A model generated the notes under the pieces. That model did not search any database. It had not been told where the DNA came from and saw only the letters and a list, made by a program, of their open reading frames with translations. From assembly GCA_017462545.1 (NCBI GenBank), contig JAFTQX010000008.1, forward strand, positions 1-34,005: 34,005 nt of DNA, given 5' to 3'. Origin of the DNA: Clostridia bacterium. GTDB lineage: Bacteria; Bacillota; Clostridia; Oscillospirales; CAG-272. Of this stretch, positions 16,805 through 24,890 are shown one piece after another (within the stretch, counting starts at the first letter, position 1; each line of letters begins with the position of its first letter). Both the position numbers and the translations under genes were made by a program.

Positions 16805-19456
16805 TTATGCATTCGGATCGGTAGAAACGATTTTTTTCAGCTCAAAGACAAAATTCATCGCCTCAATCGGCGTCATGGTATTGAGGTCTGCCGCACGGAT
16901 CTTTTCGGCGGCCTCGCGCGCCTCTTGATCGACAAGCGAGGTAAAGAGATCGGGCGCGGCAGGGGCTTGCTCCTTCGCCGGACGGCGAGGAGCCTTTGCC
17001 TCACTTGCAGTACCATTTTCTATGCTATCCAGAATCTGGCGGGCACGGCGAACGACCTCATTCGGCACACCTGCCAGCTTAGCAACCTCAATACCGTAGC
17101 TGTCATCGGTTGCGCCACGCACGATCTTGCGCAGGAAGGTAATGCTGTCACCATGCTTTTTGGCGGCAACATTATAGTTGACAACCCCCTCAAACTCGTC
17201 TTCAAGCGAGGTCAACTCATGGTAGTGGGTAGCAAACAGCGTACGGGCGCCAATCTTTTTGCCGAGCGTGTATTCGGCCACGGCGCGGGCAATGCTCATG
17301 CCATCATAGGTGCTGGTGCCCCGCCCTACCTCATCATAGACGATGAGGGAGCGCGAGGTGGCCTTTTTGAGAATATTGGCAACCTCATTCATCTCCAGCA
17401 TAAAGGTAGACTGGCCGGAGGCAAGATCGTCCGATGCGCCAACACGGGTAAAGAGCTTATCCACAATGCCGATGTGGGCACTCTTGGCCGGCACATAAGA
17501 GCCAATCTGCGCCATAACCGCCATCAGGGCAACCTGGCGCATATAGGTAGATTTACCTGCCATATTCGGGCCTGTAATCAGCAAAAGGCGATTGCGGCCG
17601 ATATCCATTTTGGTGTCATTGGGAACAAAGTAGCTGTCTGTTACGAACTTCTCAACGACGGGGTGGCGTCCCTCTTCGATCACAAGCGTGTCAGAGAGGT
17701 CTACCTCGGGGCAGACATAGTTGTTTTTAGAGGCTACCTCGGCAAGCGAGAGGTACACATCCAGCTCTGCGATCTCGGAGGCGGCAAGCTGAATGCGCGC
17801 GGCGGCGGCAGCCACCGTCTCCCGCACGCGGGTAAAGAGCGAGAACTCCAGCGCGGTCAGCTTATCGGCTGCACCGAGAATGGTAGCCTCCATATCCTTG
17901 AGCTCTTGTGTGATGTATCGCTCGCAGTTGGCGAGCGTTTGCTTGCGAATGTAACGCTCGGGCACTTGGGAGATCTGGGATTTCGAAACCTCGATATAAT
18001 AGCCAAAGACCTTATTATAGCCGACATGCATGGTCTTGATGCCGGTGGCCTCTTTTTCTTTGATCTCGATCTCCTCGATCCACCCCTTGCCGTTTTTCAT
18101 CACCGAACGCAGATAATCTACGTCCTTATCATAGCCATCACGAATGATACCGCCATCACGCAGAGAAAAGGGCGGCTCGTCCGGCAGGGCGGCCGAGAGC
18201 AGCTCGGCCAGGTCTGTCAGCATATCTTGATTTTCATACAGCTCGCGCAGGGCCGGTGCAGAAAACCGCTGCAAATGCTCACGCAGCTCGGGCAGCACCG
18301 ATATGCTTTGCAGGATCGCACGCAGATCCTTGGCGTTGGCCGTGCCATAAACGGCTTTTGCCGTCAGACGCTCCAGATCCAGCACATGAGAGAGCAGATC
18401 GCGCATCTCCTGCCGTGTCATATAGTCGGCAAGGAAGGCACCAACCGCCTCTTGGCGAGAAAGGATGGTAACCGGATTGAGCAGCGGCTTCAAAAGCCAT
18501 GCACGAAGCATGCGCGCGCCCATAGAGGTCTCGGTCTTATCAAGCACCCAAAGAAGTGAGCCCTTCTTTTCTTTATTACGCATCGACTCTACCAGCTCCA
18601 GATTGCGGCGGGTGCTTGTATCAATCTCCATGGCTTGACCGTCGGTATAGACAGTGACCTCCTTGATAAAGGAATCGGTGCACTTTTGCGTTTCACGGAT
18701 ATAGGCGAGCAACGCGCCTACGGCACGCAGGGCGGTTGCATCGGTCACGCGAGAGGCGTAGTCGCCCGGCTGCCCCTCTAGCAGCATGCGGGCAGTCAGC
18801 TCGTCAAAAAGGTCAGCACGATCCTCGGTCAACAGGGTGCCGAAGCGCGCGGAAAGAAAATCTGCAATCTCATGGCAGGTATTTCGTTTCACATTGAGAA
18901 TGACCTCACGCGGCGCATAGATGCCAAGCTCGTTTTCAAGGCGCGAAAGAATATCGCCCCCCTCCAGCACCGTGACCAGGATTTGCCCGGTGGAGATATC
19001 GGCAAAGCCGACACCAACACCGTGGTCAGCATAGCAAAGGGCGGCCAGATAGTTGTTCTGCGCATCGGTAAGCAGGCTGCCATCGGTGATCGTGCCGGGC
19101 GTGACCACACGCACGATCTCACGTCGCACAAGCCCTTTGGCCTGGGCGGGATCCTCGGTCTGCTCGCAAACGGCGACCTTGTGCCCGCGCTCTACCAGTT
19201 TGCCAATATAGAGATCAGCCTTGTGGAAGGGCACGCCGCACATGGCAGCGCGACGATCGCCACCGCAATCGCGCCCTGTGAGCGTCAGCTCCAGCTCGCG
19301 CGAGACGGTAACGGCATCCGAAAAGAACATTTCAAAAAAGTCACCTAGGCGGTACATGAGGATATAATCGGCATACTGTGCCTTGATATCCAGGTACTGC
19401 TGCATCATGGGGGTGATGGTTGTAAGCGTGGAGGGGTCTGTGACCAATTCAGCCAT
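16805..19456 (-). CDS. mutS: DNA mismatch repair protein MutS
   Basis: An 883-residue mismatch-recognition ATPase. The mismatch-wedge motif is GDFFEMF (Phe40-x-Glu42) near the N-terminus. Connector, core and clamp domains follow. The C-terminal ABC-type ATPase has Walker A GPNMAGKSTYMRQ, the DEVGRGTSTYDG segment and ATHYHELT. It is slightly longer than the common 850-870. It binds mispairs and recruits MutL, which is encoded next. GGAG lies upstream of the ATG. It sits 32 nt after ricA in the same operon, matching the Bacillus order miaB-ricA-(cotE)-mutS-mutL without cotE. Confidence 0.97.
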   Translation of the reverse strand: MAELVTDPSTLTTITPMMQQYLDIKAQYADYILMYRLGDFFEMFFSDAVTVSRELELTLTGRDCGGDRRAAMCGVPFHKADLYIGKLVERGHKVAVCEQTEDPAQAKGLVRREIVRVVTPGTITDGSLLTDAQNNYLAALCYADHGVGVGFADISTGQILVTVLEGGDILSRLENELGIYAPREVILNVKRNTCHEIADFLSARFGTLLTEDRADLFDELTARMLLEGQPGDYASRVTDATALRAVGALLAYIRETQKCTDSFIKEVTVYTDGQAMEIDTSTRRNLELVESMRNKEKKGSLLWVLDKTETSMGARMLRAWLLKPLLNPVTILSRQEAVGAFLADYMTRQEMRDLLSHVLDLERLTAKAVYGTANAKDLRAILQSISVLPELREHLQRFSAPALRELYENQDMLTDLAELLSAALPDEPPFSLRDGGIIRDGYDKDVDYLRSVMKNGKGWIEEIEIKEKEATGIKTMHVGYNKVFGYYIEVSKSQISQVPERYIRKQTLANCERYITQELKDMEATILGAADKLTALEFSLFTRVRETVAAAAARIQLAASEIAELDVYLSLAEVASKNNYVCPEVDLSDTLVIEEGRHPVVEKFVTDSYFVPNDTKMDIGRNRLLLITGPNMAGKSTYMRQVALMAVMAQIGSYVPAKSAHIGIVDKLFTRVGASDDLASGQSTFMLEMNEVANILKKATSRSLIVYDEVGRGTSTYDGMSIARAVAEYTLGKKIGARTLFATHYHELTSLEDEFEGVVNYNVAAKKHGDSITFLRKIVRGATDDSYGIEVAKLAGVPNEVVRRARQILDSIENGTASEAKAPRRPAKEQAPAAPDLFTSLVDQEAREAAEKIRAADLNTMTPIEAMNFVFELKKIVSTDPNA

Positions 19457-19488
19457 TGGTAGTTTCTCCGTTTCGGGTTAAAATAAGA

Positions 19489-19884
19489 TCAGTGGCAACC
19501 GCTGCAGGTAGAGCAGTCATGCGTACAGCCGGAGGAGGGCTGAACGCCAAAGGCATAGAAGGAAATGGTCTCGTTGATCTGCTTCATCAGATCGTTGACA
19601 GCCTGCTGGGCAGCAGCAAAGCGGGCATAGGTCTCGTTTGCGTTGATTGAGCGGGCAAGCTCGTCCATCTTGGCCTTGAGGCTCTCGATCACGTCCTTAT
19701 CCTGCATCTCAAGATCCTTGTTGAACTCCTCAGCAAGGCAGGTGCGGTCGGTGTTGTACTCGTTCATCTGTGCGTTCAGTGCCTCGTCTGCCTCAAAGGC
19801 AGCCTTTGCCTCATCATAGGCAAGCAGCACAGCGTCGTTTTTGATCCCTTCTCCAAGGGCCTTTGCAAGTTCGATAACAGTCAT
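19489..19884 (-). CDS. ricA: YlbF/YmcA (RicA-like) family protein with C-terminal Cys cluster
   Basis: A 131-residue, mostly helical protein of the YlbF/YmcA family. In Bacillus, RicA, RicF and RicT form an Fe-S-containing complex affecting RNase Y-dependent mRNA maturation and developmental switches. Residues 1-110 are the helical domain. The last 12 residues carry Cys120, Cys124, Cys127 and Cys130 plus two His (SGCTHDCSTCSGCH), a compact metal-binding tail. Its place between miaB and mutS is the same as Bacillus ymcA (ricA), which supports the name over ylbF (ricF). The metal type is not determinable from sequence. Confidence 0.85.
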   Translation of the reverse strand: MTVIELAKALGEGIKNDAVLLAYDEAKAAFEADEALNAQMNEYNTDRTCLAEEFNKDLEMQDKDVIESLKAKMDELARSINANETYARFAAAQQAVNDLMKQINETISFYAFGVQPSSGCTHDCSTCSGCH

Positions 19885-19917
19885 GATTTTTATATTCCTT
19901 TCTTGTTTTTACAAAAT

Positions 19918-21318
19918 TTATGCATCTACGATCGCCCCGTGCAGGGCGTAGGGGTCGGCACGCTCAATCTTCACGAAAACGAATTGCCCGATCGCATCCT
20001 GCGTGGCCGGAAAATGCACCAGCTTACCTGCGGCGGTGCGGCCGCTGTACATATGACTATCCCCGCGGCTGATCGAATCGGTCAGCACGCGCAGTGTCTC
20101 TCCCTCATAGCGGCGGTTGGCCTCCAGCGCGATCTCATCCTGCAGGGCAAGCAGGCGGGAAAAGCGCTCGCCCTTGACATCATCCGGTACAAAGTCCTCT
20201 TCCCGTTCTGCGGCGGGCGTGCCGCTGCGCGGCGAATAGAGGAAGGAATAGACCATATCAAAGCGCACGCGGCGCAGCATGTCCAGCGTGGCGGCAAAAT
20301 CCTCTTCGGTCTCGCCGGGAAAGCCGACGATGATATCCGAGGTGAGGGTAACGTGCGGCATGGCGGCACGCAGCCTGTCTACGATGCCGAGATAATGCTC
20401 GGTGGTATAGCGGCGATTCATGGCGGCCAAAATGCGGTCACTCCCCGACTGCAGCGGCAGGTGGAAGTGGGGGGCCATACGATGCGGGTGTTTGGCCATG
20501 ACCTCGATCAGGCGATCAGAGACATCCTTCGGGTGGCTGGTCATAAAGCGAAGGAGAAAATCCCCCGGCAGCGCACAAAGCTTTTCAAGCAGACCGGCAA
20601 AATCACAGTCACTCTTGTAGGAATTGACGTTCTGCCCAAGCAGCGTGATATCGCGGCAGCCATCCTCCACCAGCTCCTTGACCTCGGCAACGACGAGCTC
20701 GCTCTCGCGGCTGCGCTCGCGCCCCCGCACATACGGCACAATGCAATAGGTGCAGAAGTTGTTGCAGCCGTACATGATGCTGACATAAGCGCGATGCTTG
20801 TGCGTGCGAGCAACCGGAACACCCTCGGCGGCCTCGCCATCGTCCTCACCAAGCAAGAAGCGACGACGTTTTTCCTCCATCACGCGACAAAGCACCAGCG
20901 GCAAGAGGTGAAGCGAAGCAGGCTCCAGCGTGAAGGTAACATAAGGATACCCCTTTTTGAGCTGATCTACCCGCTGCTGTCTGGCGGTCATACAGCCGCA
21001 AACGCCAACGATCAGCTCTGGATTTTTCTCACGCAGACGCTTGCAGTTTCCAATGATGGAGAGCGCCTTCAGCTCGGCGTGCTCGCGCACGGCGCAGGTG
21101 TTGAGCAGGATCAGATCGGCTTGCTCGGCATCGCTTGTATAACGGTAGCCCATCGCCTCTGCCATGCCGCGCAGCTTTTCGCCATCCGCCTCGTTTTGCT
21201 GACAGCCGAAGGTTTGAATATACACATAGCGTATTCTGCCGTTTTCAGCGTCACGCCTGTTTTTCTCTTTTACTTTTTCAAGGCAGCCCTGCAGCTGCTC
21301 GTTCTCTTTTATGTTCAT
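19918..21318 (-). CDS. miaB: tRNA-2-methylthio-N6-dimethylallyladenosine synthase MiaB
   Basis: A 466-residue radical SAM methylthiotransferase that adds the 2-methylthio group to i6A37 of tRNA. The N-terminal MTTase domain binds an auxiliary cluster through Cys39 (TFGCQQNEAD), Cys75 (LNTCAVRE) and Cys109 (GVCGCM). The radical SAM cluster is Cys185, Cys189 and Cys192 (GCNNFCTYCIVPYVRGRERSR). A TRAM-type RNA-binding domain is at the C-terminus. The FGCQ and VRGRERSR forms favour MiaB over MtaB or RimO. AGAGG precedes the ATG, and the upstream apbE stop lies 12 nt away. Confidence 0.95.
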   Translation of the reverse strand: MNIKENEQLQGCLEKVKEKNRRDAENGRIRYVYIQTFGCQQNEADGEKLRGMAEAMGYRYTSDAEQADLILLNTCAVREHAELKALSIIGNCKRLREKNPELIVGVCGCMTARQQRVDQLKKGYPYVTFTLEPASLHLLPLVLCRVMEEKRRRFLLGEDDGEAAEGVPVARTHKHRAYVSIMYGCNNFCTYCIVPYVRGRERSRESELVVAEVKELVEDGCRDITLLGQNVNSYKSDCDFAGLLEKLCALPGDFLLRFMTSHPKDVSDRLIEVMAKHPHRMAPHFHLPLQSGSDRILAAMNRRYTTEHYLGIVDRLRAAMPHVTLTSDIIVGFPGETEEDFAATLDMLRRVRFDMVYSFLYSPRSGTPAAEREEDFVPDDVKGERFSRLLALQDEIALEANRRYEGETLRVLTDSISRGDSHMYSGRTAAGKLVHFPATQDAIGQFVFVKIERADPYALHGAIVDA

Positions 21319-21330
21319 AACATTCCTCTC

Positions 21331-22323
21331 TTAAGCAGGAGTAAAGGAAAGACCGGGCGTGGTATAGATCTCTCCGTTTTCACGGATCAAGATCATGTCA
21401 AACGCGCCGTTTGCCTGTTCCCAAAGCTGAAGTGATCGCTCATAGCCGGCAACAAACAACGCCGTTGACCACGCGTCCGCACGCGCGCCGTCGCTTGCCA
21501 CTACCGTAACAGAGGCAAGATCGCTCACTGCCGGGCGGCCTGTCTGCATATCAAAGATGTGGTGGTATAGATTCCCCGCTTCATCCACCCGATAACGCTC
21601 ATAGGCGCCGGAGGTGGAAATATAGGCATTGCCCGCAATCGTCAACACACCCACCGTTCCACCATCCTTTTGGGGAGAACGGATGGCGACACGAAAGGGA
21701 CTGCCGTCATTTTTCTTGCCAAAAACCGCAACATTGCCACCAAGCGAAAGCACGCCGCCGCGCACACCCGCCTCCAAAAGAAGAGAAACAAGCTGCTCGG
21801 CCAAGTAGCCCTTGGCAATGGCACCAACATCAAGCACAGTGCCCACCGGACGAGTGACGGTCTCGCCTGTCAGCAAAACGGTCGAATAGCCGGTATAGCC
21901 CAGCGCGGCTTGCACCTGCTGCTCGCTTGGGAGTGGTGATGTGCCGGTGATATCATAAAGCTCGGAAAGGATGCCTGCGGTTGGATCAAAAAGACCCTCG
22001 GTTTCCAGCGCATAGGCAAGCGAAAGTGACAGCAAGGCCGCAAGCGCGGCGGAGACGGCAACCGTTGTCTTGGCAGACGCATTCAGCAGGGCAAGCTCGG
22101 CTTGCTTGTCGGTACGGGAGAACACCTTCTCTGCCCGATCAAGCAAAGCCTCACATTCCCGCAGCAGCTCTTCACACGTCTGATCGGTACCATCGGAATA
22201 CAGCGTGATGGCAATGTCGGTATTGAGCTTATTATACAGCACTGCAGAATAGGTCTGCGCGCCGCACGCGGGAAGAAACAAGAGTGACAAGCACAGAAAA
22301 AGAGCCAGACAACGTTTTTTCAT
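21331..22323 (-). CDS. apbE: FAD:protein FMN transferase lipoprotein (ApbE)
   Basis: A 330-residue exported lipoprotein. The signal peptide starts MKKRCLALFLCLSLLFLPAC, with lipobox LPAC and lipidated Cys20. The ApbE fold is recognisable from LFDPTAG, TVLDVGAIAKGYLAEQL, VLSLGGNVAVFG and HHIFDMQTGRPA, plus the ADAWSTALFV segment near the C-terminus. The enzyme covalently attaches FMN from FAD to Thr or Ser of flavoproteins acting outside or at the membrane, such as Rnf/Nqr subunits and FMN-binding proteins. The start at 22323 gives a 4-nt ATGA overlap with the upstream gene, indicating translational coupling. No obvious FMN acceptor protein is in the window. Confidence 0.93.
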   Translation of the reverse strand: MKKRCLALFLCLSLLFLPACGAQTYSAVLYNKLNTDIAITLYSDGTDQTCEELLRECEALLDRAEKVFSRTDKQAELALLNASAKTTVAVSAALAALLSLSLAYALETEGLFDPTAGILSELYDITGTSPLPSEQQVQAALGYTGYSTVLLTGETVTRPVGTVLDVGAIAKGYLAEQLVSLLLEAGVRGGVLSLGGNVAVFGKKNDGSPFRVAIRSPQKDGGTVGVLTIAGNAYISTSGAYERYRVDEAGNLYHHIFDMQTGRPAVSDLASVTVVASDGARADAWSTALFVAGYERSLQLWEQANGAFDMILIRENGEIYTTPGLSFTPA

Positions 22324-22835
22324 AAAAACCTCAAGGGTGGCAGCAGCGTTTCGCAGGCGTACAGCAGCACGCCGCAAAGTGTGCCAAATGGCAGCGCGGC
22401 GAATAGCAAAACCGGCAAATAGGAAAATACAGCCACGCCGTACAGCAGTGCGGCGGCCAACAGCTGCCCGATGCCATGTGCCGCAGCGCAGGCAACCGAA
22501 ACACCAATGCGACCAAAGCGTTTTGTAAGCGACAGCAAAACCAGTACGGCAAACGCAAGCATCGCCCCAAACGCCGAAAATAAAAACGAGACGGCAGAGC
22601 CAAAGAGCAAGGAAACCATCAGTACGCGCAAAAGGGAGACGGCAGCCCCCGCTGCGCAGCCGACATGAAAGAAGGCGAACATGATCGCCACATTGGGCAG
22701 CCCAAGCTTTACCCCCGGCAGGGCAAGCGGCAAGGGGACAAGACTCTCCACATAAGACAACAGCAGAGCCAACGCGAGCAGCAGCGCACTGTAGGCCAGG
22801 TGGCGGGTTGAATGCTTAACCGGCGACGGCATCAT
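22320..22835 (-). CDS. Gx transporter family membrane protein
   Basis: A 171-residue protein, hydrophobic throughout with about five membrane segments. The signature SYVESLVPLPLALPGVKLGL followed by PNVAIMFAFF is typical of PF07456, once named heptaprenyl diphosphate synthase component I and now called the Gx transporter family. It resembles ECF S-components. In Listeria a relative (EetB-like) belongs to the extracellular electron transfer locus. The start overlaps the upstream NusG-II gene by about 20 nt; GGGGAGGGG supports ATG at 22835 or 22832. The substrate is unknown. Confidence 0.85.
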   Translation of the reverse strand: MMPSPVKHSTRHLAYSALLLALALLLSYVESLVPLPLALPGVKLGLPNVAIMFAFFHVGCAAGAAVSLLRVLMVSLLFGSAVSFLFSAFGAMLAFAVLVLLSLTKRFGRIGVSVACAAAHGIGQLLAAALLYGVAVFSYLPVLLFAALPFGTLCGVLLYACETLLPPLRFL

Positions 22836-23196
22836 ACATCCCCTCCCCCTCTATTCTCAAAAGAACGCCTGCGCGGCTGCAAAGAATGCTCTCCCCCGGG
22901 TGATGGATACGACCGGTGCGACGACAGATCTGCTCGGGACAGCTTGATTCACAGACGAACACAGCCCCCGCTTCCACCTTGACGGTGAGGGTGTATCCGT
23001 TTTCCTGCAGCGTGATGGTGCGATCCTCATCCAACGGGTAATGTACCGTACCACTGGCGGTGACCACGGCAAGCGTTGTGCCGCTTCCTGCAAGAACCGG
23101 GAGAAGAAGCAAAAGGCATGCCACCGCCGAAACAACCAGCAGAACAAGCAGATCAAGCGGGCGAAAAAGCGGTGCCCGCGCACGGTCGTTTGCCAC
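22816..23196 (-). CDS. NusG domain II-containing membrane-anchored protein
   Basis: A 126-residue protein. One membrane anchor lies near the N-terminus (LDLLVLLVVSAVACLLLLLP). An extracytoplasmic NusG-domain-II follows, with the family cysteine pattern CESSCPEQICRRTG and a later GESILC. The GTG start at 23196 is preferred: GGGGGAGAG sits upstream, and the promoter at 23237-23265 would fall inside any longer version. It is the first gene of the long minus-strand operon. Relatives in Listeria (EetA-like) accompany Gx transporter and ApbE proteins in flavin-based extracellular electron transfer. It is not the transcription factor NusG. Confidence 0.82.
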   Translation of the reverse strand: MANDRARAPLFRPLDLLVLLVVSAVACLLLLLPVLAGSGTTLAVVTASGTVHYPLDEDRTITLQENGYTLTVKVEAGAVFVCESSCPEQICRRTGRIHHPGESILCSRAGVLLRIEGEGMYDAVAG

Positions 23197-23236
23197 CTTC
23201 TCTCCCCCGTTCTGTTTGCAAAATTCTACAAAATAT

Positions 23237-23265
23237 ATTATAACATACAAGGCGCGGGAAGTCAA
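23237..23265 (-). promoter_or_regulatory. Promoter of the NusG-II to FAD-oxidoreductase operon
   Basis: On the minus strand, -35 TTGACT (23260-23265), 17-bp spacer, -10 TATAAT (23237-23242). No other strong promoter was noticed before 12376, so nine genes including mutS, mutL and tgt may depend on it. Confidence 0.8.
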
Positions 23266-23288
23266 GGGCGGTCAAAAAAGAATGCCAC

Positions 23289-23314
23289 AAAAAAAGCGCC
23301 GCATTTGCGGCGCT
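23289..23314 (-). terminator. Terminator of the pyk operon
   Basis: Stem AGCGCCGC/GCGGCGCT (23295-23302, 23307-23314), loop ATTT, then a T7 run on the minus strand. It lies just before the next operon promoter and so insulates the two transcripts. Confidence 0.9.
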
Positions 23315-23322
23315 AAAGCAGA

Positions 23323-24111
23323 TTACCGTTCAAGCAAGAAGGAGTAGCCCGCACGCACGAGGGTGTTGCCCCGTTGCCATTCGGCCACCAAGATCAGCTG
23401 ATACTGCCCTTCCGGCAAGGCGGCAAGATCAGGCAATTCTTCTGAGGACATGATCTCGTCTGCCAAGGAATATATTTTGTAAATCGTCTTTTTGGGCTGC
23501 TCTGCGAATTGCGGTGCAAAGCTTGACAGATCAACGGAAAGGCTTTTTCCCTCTTCGTTAATATATTCGCCCGAGGAGACAGAAACAGCATGCGCACCGG
23601 ATGGTGTAATGGTGTAGGTCCAGCGGCAGAGCGAAAACGGAACCTCCCTTTCGGCAAGGATCAGAGCGGGCGGCTCATCGCCAATCAGAAGCGGGGCGGC
23701 AAATGCACTTTGCAGAAAAAAGAGTACGCCTTCCTCCGAAAGTCGAAAGGGGGTGCCACGCTCATCAACCAGATACCCCTCCCCCACGGCGGGTAACAGA
23801 TACAACCGCCATGCGTAGGCACGACCGTCTCTGATCCATTCGGTGGTCAGAAAAACAGCATCATCCAACTCGCCAGGTAACGCTTTTACAGCGCTTGCCT
23901 GCGCAAAGGCCGCCGCCGCACCATCAAAGGCACTTTCGCCAGCCTGATAAACACTCTCTGCACCATCGGGGGCAGTAACGGCAAAATAGTCATAGCTGGA
24001 CAAATCCTGTGGCATCATGGGAGTCTGCCAGAGGAAAACGACAAAAGCGATCGGCACTGCCACGCAAAGCAGCAGGAGAACAACATAGGCATATTTTCTT
24101 GCTTTATCCAT
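23323..24111 (-). CDS. Membrane-anchored protein of unknown function
   Basis: A 262-residue protein that I do not recognise. One N-terminal membrane anchor covers about residues 9-28 (YVVLLLLCVAVPIAFVVFLW), with no lipobox and no obvious cleavage site. The rest is predicted to face outside, with mixed beta-strand character (for example AYAWRLYLLPAVGEGYLVDE and GQYQLILVAEW). No catalytic motif is visible. AAGGAGG gives a strong ribosome site. It is the third gene of pyk-tcdA-this, ending at a terminator. The single anchor plus soluble ectodomain suggests an envelope role, but this is only topology. Confidence 0.75.
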   Translation of the reverse strand: MDKARKYAYVVLLLLCVAVPIAFVVFLWQTPMMPQDLSSYDYFAVTAPDGAESVYQAGESAFDGAAAAFAQASAVKALPGELDDAVFLTTEWIRDGRAYAWRLYLLPAVGEGYLVDERGTPFRLSEEGVLFFLQSAFAAPLLIGDEPPALILAEREVPFSLCRWTYTITPSGAHAVSVSSGEYINEEGKSLSVDLSSFAPQFAEQPKKTIYKIYSLADEIMSSEELPDLAALPEGQYQLILVAEWQRGNTLVRAGYSFLLER

Positions 24112-24144
24112 CGTTTCCTCCTTCTGCCGAAAAATAAGCGCCGA

Positions 24145-24858
24145 TTAGTCGATTTTAAGCAGGCGGCGCACAACGTATCCGCCCAGCATCAGCCCGGCAG
24201 CGGCCGGCACAAACGAGACCGAGGCGGGAATCGTCCGCCCCTCTTCCATAGTGGGAATGACCGGGGTGCGCGGTTGTTCGCTTGACCAAAGAACATCCAG
24301 ATGATCGATCCCCTCGCGGCGCAGCTTGGCACGCATGGTGCGCGCAAGCGGACAGGTATGCGTTTTGGCGATATCGCCGATCTGCAGCTTTTCGGGATAC
24401 AGCTTGTTCCCTGTTCCCATGCAGGAAATCACGGGGATATGATGCTTATGCGCAGCACGAATGATGGCCAGCTTACCCGGCACATGATCGATCGCATCAA
24501 TGATATAGTGCGGCGCGGTGGTAAGAATTAGCTCCTCGGCATTGTCGGTATCGACAAACTGCTCAACCGGATACACGCGAGTGGCAGGGGAAATGCGGGC
24601 GATCCGCTCGGCAGCAACAGCCGTCTTCCTACGACCAACCGTGGTATCATCTGCCAAGATCTGACGGTTGATATTACTGCGGCTAACCGTATCAAAATCA
24701 ACCAAGATCAGCTCCCCGATGCCGGCGCGGACAAGCGCCTCACAGGTATAGCCCCCTACGCCGCCAAGGCCAACCAACATCACGCGGCTCTTTTGCAGGG
24801 TAAAAACCGCCTCCTCACCAAGGAGCATGGCGGTGCGACAAAATCGTTCATCAACCAT
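24145..24858 (-). CDS. tcdA: tRNA threonylcarbamoyladenosine dehydratase
   Basis: A 237-residue ThiF/E1-like protein that activates t6A37 in tRNA with ATP and cyclises it to ct6A. The nucleotide-binding GLGGVGGYT (30-38), DFDTVSRSNINRQ (54-66, with the Arg used in adenylation) and the long IDAIDHVPGK segment are typical. SCMGTGNKLYP and a CPLARTMRAKLR motif are TcdA/CsdL-like rather than MoeB/ThiF. GGAGAAAGG precedes the ATG at 24858. It follows pyk by 32 nt. The window thus holds three tRNA-modification enzymes (TcdA, MiaB, Tgt). Confidence 0.92.
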   Translation of the reverse strand: MVDERFCRTAMLLGEEAVFTLQKSRVMLVGLGGVGGYTCEALVRAGIGELILVDFDTVSRSNINRQILADDTTVGRRKTAVAAERIARISPATRVYPVEQFVDTDNAEELILTTAPHYIIDAIDHVPGKLAIIRAAHKHHIPVISCMGTGNKLYPEKLQIGDIAKTHTCPLARTMRAKLRREGIDHLDVLWSSEQPRTPVIPTMEEGRTIPASVSFVPAAAGLMLGGYVVRRLLKID

Positions 24859-24890
24859 GGCCTTTCTCCATCTGCCTTGAAATATTGCTC

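Noticed and set aside
15887-18559. Long open frame on the plus strand (890 codons) opposite mutL/mutS
   Set aside because: It spans the boundary of two well-supported genes on the other strand, and its translation shows no domain. Shadow frame.
19903-21435. Open frame of 510 codons opposite miaB
   Set aside because: miaB has all six cluster cysteines and a good start; the opposing frame has none of these supports.
22324-22377. Longer N-terminus for ApbE starting at 22377
   Set aside because: The extension would place 18 residues ahead of a perfect lipoprotein signal and overlap the upstream gene further; 22323 gives the ATGA overlap and an intact signal peptide.
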